Positions 21,811 to 24,066 of a stretch of 24,066 nt of DNA are shown piece by piece. The position numbers and the translations under genes are program-made. This stretch comes from a virus. The stretch is from the IMG/VR virus record IMGVR_UViG_3300025000_000416, positions 1 to 24,066 of that record. One strand, given 5' to 3'. The notes beneath the pieces were generated by a model. It saw only the letters and a list, made by a program, of their open reading frames with translations, had not been told where the DNA came from and did no database searches. Position 1 is the first letter of the stretch, and the number at the start of each line of letters is the position of its first letter.

Positions 21811-22329
21811 TTATAAAATTTCCTCGAAAGTAATTTTCCTTACATATTCTTTAATAATCTTAACACTGATTTCAACTTTATGAATTACAAAATCTTCAGG
21901 TGAGTCCATATGCCTAAATTCATCAATCGCCTCTTCTTTAGTATTATATACCTCAACTTCCTTGAAATCATTTACTTCATATTGATTGTTATCTATGTAT
22001 TTTTTACTAGACTTATTGAACACGGCATATCCCTCTTGTGTATTAATCATATTTAAATTCTCCTTTACATTTTCTTCTCCAATAATCTCAACTGTTGCAT
22101 TCTTCATCTCTACAGTTATTATATTTTCTTTAATAAGCGATTCCGCTATTTTTTCTCTAAATACACTCTTTTCTAATTCAAGACAATCATCATATTCACA
22201 AGCATATTGATTATCTTGAATTTTATACCAAATTTCTATATATCATTTGTTATCAAACCCATCTTGTTGATAATTTTTGAAAGTAAATTTTAATTTATTT
22301 CCTTCTTCTATTAATTTAAAATAATCCAT
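21811..22329 (-). pseudogene. 172-codon gene with one in-frame TGA
   Basis: The strong AAAGGAGGAG before ATG 22327-22329 marks the true start. Residues 1-28 (MDYFKLIEEGNKLKFTFK...) are followed by TGA at 22243-22245, then 143 more codons in the same frame to TAA. The part after TGA starts YIEIWYKIQDNQYACEYDDC. An internal ATG at 22107 opens the last 98 residues, but it has no good ribosome binding site and lies in the middle of the restored protein. As in the gene at 21492-21725, TGA stands where Trp would fit (NK-x-YIEIW). The second half contains KEVEVYNTKEEAIDEFRHM. Function unknown. Confidence 0.72.
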
Positions 22330-22391
22330 AATTTACTCCTCCTTTGTTAAGCATATGAAAATATCCTTTTATTGGATTATTTGATTTTAGA

Positions 22392-22412
22392 AACCCTTAT
22401 GTAGCAAGGGTT
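22392..22412. promoter_or_regulatory. 7-bp hairpin in a 115-bp gap
   Basis: AACCCTT (22392-22398) and AAGGGTT (22406-22412) with a 7-nt loop, between the Cys-rich protein gene and the gene starting at 22329. No clear U-run follows it on the minus strand, so termination would be weak. I see no other feature in the gap apart from the ribosome binding site at its end. Confidence 0.45.
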
Positions 22413-22444
22413 ACAGGGTTTTACTTTTATGGTTTTGCTATAAT

Positions 22445-22672
22445 TTAACTCAATAATTCCCCACAATCTTTACATGCAATCCAACCATAAGGATGAGTTG
22501 ATTCGGTATGTAAATGACGACAGCCAGTACCCTCTTTTCTACATTCACATTTATCAGATAATTGTTTAACCTTATCAAGAAACCATTTTTGAAAATCTAC
22601 TGCATTGCCTTCAAAATTCATGTCTGAACTGATTCCTTTTCCGCAATACATACAATCATAAATAACTGCCAT
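22445..22672 (-). CDS. Small Cys/His-rich, probably zinc-binding protein (75 aa)
   Basis: ATG at 22670-22672 with AAGGAAGTG upstream; stop TAA. The N-terminus has DCMYCGKG (Cys7, Cys10), the middle CECRKEGTGCRHLH and the C-terminus CKDCGELL. Seven cysteines and several histidines in 75 residues strongly suggest one or two zinc sites, with the first and last CxxC pairs perhaps closing one ribbon. The role is unknown; such small zinc proteins are common in phage early regions. Confidence 0.8.
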   Translation of the reverse strand: MAVIYDCMYCGKGISSDMNFEGNAVDFQKWFLDKVKQLSDKCECRKEGTGCRHLHTESTHPYGWIACKDCGELLS

Positions 22673-22708
22673 TATTTAATTCACTTCCTTTTCATTATTT
22701 ATCCATGA

Positions 22709-22751
22709 GTGGTGGACTTTCTGATGTATTTTATGTAATTATGTCCACCAC
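22709..22751 (-). promoter_or_regulatory. 9-bp GC-rich inverted repeat
   Basis: GTGGTGGAC (22709-22717) and GTCCACCAC (22743-22751) are perfect reverse complements separated by 25 nt, between the 102-aa gene and the Cys-rich gene. It is one of several GC-rich hairpins in otherwise AT-rich gaps. No U-run follows it, so it is a candidate RNA-processing or protein-binding site, not a standard terminator. Confidence 0.5.
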
Positions 22752-22763
22752 ACAGATATCCTA

Positions 22764-23072
22764 TTACTTTTTAGATTTAACACCAGAAGATAATTTATTC
22801 AATTTCTCTTCTAATTTCTTAGCATCATTTAATACTAAACTCATAGATTGCTCATCTGAAAATCCTACATTAACATAAGCATCATATTGATTCTTTTTAG
22901 CAATTGCAGTAGTGCTAAAATATTCAATATTATTCGCATAATCTTTATAGATATTGAATAATTCTTCTGCAACGCCATATAATAATGGTTTATATTGATC
23001 TACCAATTCACTTACCATTGGTTTAGCTAATTTAGGATTTGACATTACCATCTCAATTAATTTATTAAACAT
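22764..23072 (-). CDS. Unknown 102-aa helical protein next to the SPFH gene
   Basis: ATG at 23070-23072 with AGAGGT upstream; stop TAA. The product is almost all helical, begins MFNKLIEMVMSNPKLAKPMV and ends in a lysine-rich tail (LEEKLNKLSSGVKSKK) with a likely coiled coil at about 80-95. No signal peptide or catalytic motif. It lies 33 bp after the SPFH-like gene and is probably co-transcribed with it, so it may work with that membrane protein (inference from position only). Confidence 0.8.
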   Translation of the reverse strand: MFNKLIEMVMSNPKLAKPMVSELVDQYKPLLYGVAEELFNIYKDYANNIEYFSTTAIAKKNQYDAYVNVGFSDEQSMSLVLNDAKKLEEKLNKLSSGVKSKK

Positions 23073-23105
23073 TATTTATTACCTCTTTCTTTTTTTAATT
23101 TATTA

Positions 23106-24020
23106 TTATTTTCCTGATCCATCTGTAATTGGCAATTGAATCATTTGATTTCCACCCACAACTTGAGGATATGCTCCATTCCATTTCAATACAGATTGAT
23201 ATTTAACAAGTGTATCAGTTAAAGATGCTTGTAATAGATTATTAGCTTCTGCTTCACCTTTTGCCTTAATAACTGCTGCATCTGCTACCCCTTGAGCATC
23301 TACTCTTGCTTTATTTGCGGTAACTGTGGATTGTGATAGTTCAATTTCCATTTGTTGAAGTTTTTGTTGTGCGTCAACTTTTGCCTGAATTGCTTTCATA
23401 GTATCAGCGTCAGGACGAATTTCTCCAAAACTAAATGTTTCAACTTCTAATCCAAATGGAGTTAATTCTTTGATTAATATATCATGAATTTTATTTTGAA
23501 TTTCTGAGCGTTTATTACCATATAAATCAAGAACACTATAACTAGATGTAACAGATTGTGACGCTGTTTTGACTTGTTGTTTTAAATATCCAGATTGAAT
23601 GGATTCAATATCTGCACCTTTGAAGCGATTAAAAATAGCAGGTAATTTTTCTACATTCACATGATATGTAAAATAAGCGTCTACGTTTACAGGTTTTCCT
23701 TCCATAGTAGAAGTATTATATGAATCATCATTGGGTGAACCCTCAGTTGCACCTTTGGTTAACCATACGGTTTCTGTAGAAATTGGATATTCTCTAATGC
23801 TTTTCCAAGGAGCTACAATATGCCATCCTTGACTCAAAGTAATTTCTTCTAGTCCACCAGATACATTATAAACAATTCCTGCATGACCAGGATTAATTTT
23901 TGTAGTAGATGCCCCAAATCCTGCAAGCAAAACAACTGCCGATACTCCGGTAGCAATCAAACCTTTAGTGAATTTATTCATTTTAAAATTACTCATATCA
24001 ATATTAATATTATTTCTCAT
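23106..24020 (-). CDS. SPFH/prohibitin-like membrane protein
   Basis: 304 aa. One N-terminal membrane segment (about 18-37, GLIATGVSAVVLLAGFGAS) is followed by an SPFH/band-7 domain: INPGHAGIVYNVSGGLEEITL, PWKSIREYPIST, the long middle with YFTYHVN, and LTPFGLEVETFSFGEI. A helical region rich in Ala, Gln and Glu (about 205-265, KVDAQQKLQQMEIEL and then KAKGEAEANNLL) is typical of the coiled coil that lets these proteins form ring-like scaffolds. Prohibitins act as membrane scaffolds and protease regulators. In phages their role is not settled; a host-membrane function is inference. ATG with AGAGGAG 10 nt upstream; it overlaps the preceding gene by 11 bp. Confidence 0.9.
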   Translation of the reverse strand: MRNNINIDMSNFKMNKFTKGLIATGVSAVVLLAGFGASTTKINPGHAGIVYNVSGGLEEITLSQGWHIVAPWKSIREYPISTETVWLTKGATEGSPNDDSYNTSTMEGKPVNVDAYFTYHVNVEKLPAIFNRFKGADIESIQSGYLKQQVKTASQSVTSSYSVLDLYGNKRSEIQNKIHDILIKELTPFGLEVETFSFGEIRPDADTMKAIQAKVDAQQKLQQMEIELSQSTVTANKARVDAQGVADAAVIKAKGEAEANNLLQASLTDTLVKYQSVLKWNGAYPQVVGGNQMIQLPITDGSGK

Positions 24021-24066
24021 TATTTTTAATCTCCTCTTTAATTTTATTTTCTACTTCTTCAATTTT
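24010..24066 (-). CDS. C-terminal end of an upstream gene (partial)
   Basis: The frame entering the window edge is open for 18 codons (KIEEVENKIKEEIKNNEK) and ends in TAA at 24010-24012, overlapping the SPFH-like ATG. The two other frames hit stops at once. The residues are charged and look like the end of a coiled coil. Too little is visible to name the protein. Confidence 0.55.
   Translation of the reverse strand, partial: KIEEVENKIKEEIKNNEK

Noticed and set aside
22392-22412. Intrinsic terminator
   Set aside because: The stem is short and not followed by a U-run in the direction of transcription; kept only as a hairpin.
1-24066. Genome-wide use of TGA as Trp
   Set aside because: All long genes are open without TGA and use TGG for Trp, and the primase gene ends in TGA overlapping the next start. 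Only three small genes have internal TGA.
1-24066. CRISPR arrays, tRNA or rRNA genes
   Set aside because: Reading through the gaps I found no regularly spaced repeats, tRNA cloverleaf arms or rRNA-like stretches; nearly all sequence is covered by genes.

Overview
The window is very AT-rich (about a quarter to 30% GC by eye) and is packed with short-spaced genes. Every supported gene lies on the minus strand, so transcription runs from high to low coordinates. Strong AGGAGG-type ribosome binding sites, frequent TTG/GTG starts, consensus sigma-A promoters and the gene set point to a large phage or phage-plasmid of a low-GC Firmicute (Bacillus/Clostridium type). The series SSB-like protein, RecA-like ATPase, DnaB-like helicase, DnaG-like primase, RecJ-like nuclease and DnaE-type polymerase resembles the replication cluster of SPbeta-like phages (yor genes), as far as I can recall without a search.

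Layout in transcription order. (1) 24066-22330: the end of an unknown gene, an SPFH/prohibitin-like membrane protein, an unknown helical protein and a small Cys-rich protein, with GC-rich hairpins between some of them. (2) 22329-19746: a run of small accessory genes. Two of them carry a single in-frame TGA and a consensus promoter (21764-21792) sits between those two. (3) 19683-3911: a long replication operon starting at a consensus promoter. It encodes an HD-domain protein, a probable 31-aa leader, a large SSB-like protein, a RecA-like ATPase with an altered P-loop, a Cys/His protein, DnaB-like helicase, primase, RecJ-like nuclease, a LAGLIDADG endonuclease, DnaE-type polymerase, a RecD2-like helicase and an HNH/AP2 endonuclease. 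(4) 3880-1: a second small operon with its own consensus promoter: a 48-aa protein, a SLOG/DUF2493 protein, an unknown gene cut by an IS607-family transposon, two small proteins and the start of a glutaredoxin-like protein.

Three points deserve attention. First, the IS607 element (737-2800) has a perfect 29-bp inverted repeat near its ends. Removing it at GG dinucleotides rejoins an open reading frame, so both its boundaries and the gene it interrupted can be read from the sequence. Second, three small genes, including that one, each have one in-frame TGA with coding sequence on both sides, while every long gene is free of TGA. Third, the ribosome binding site of the SSB-like gene lies in a perfect 13-bp inverted repeat whose other arm is inside a probable 31-codon leader ORF, which looks like a translational switch. 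I see no CRISPR array, rRNA or tRNA gene.
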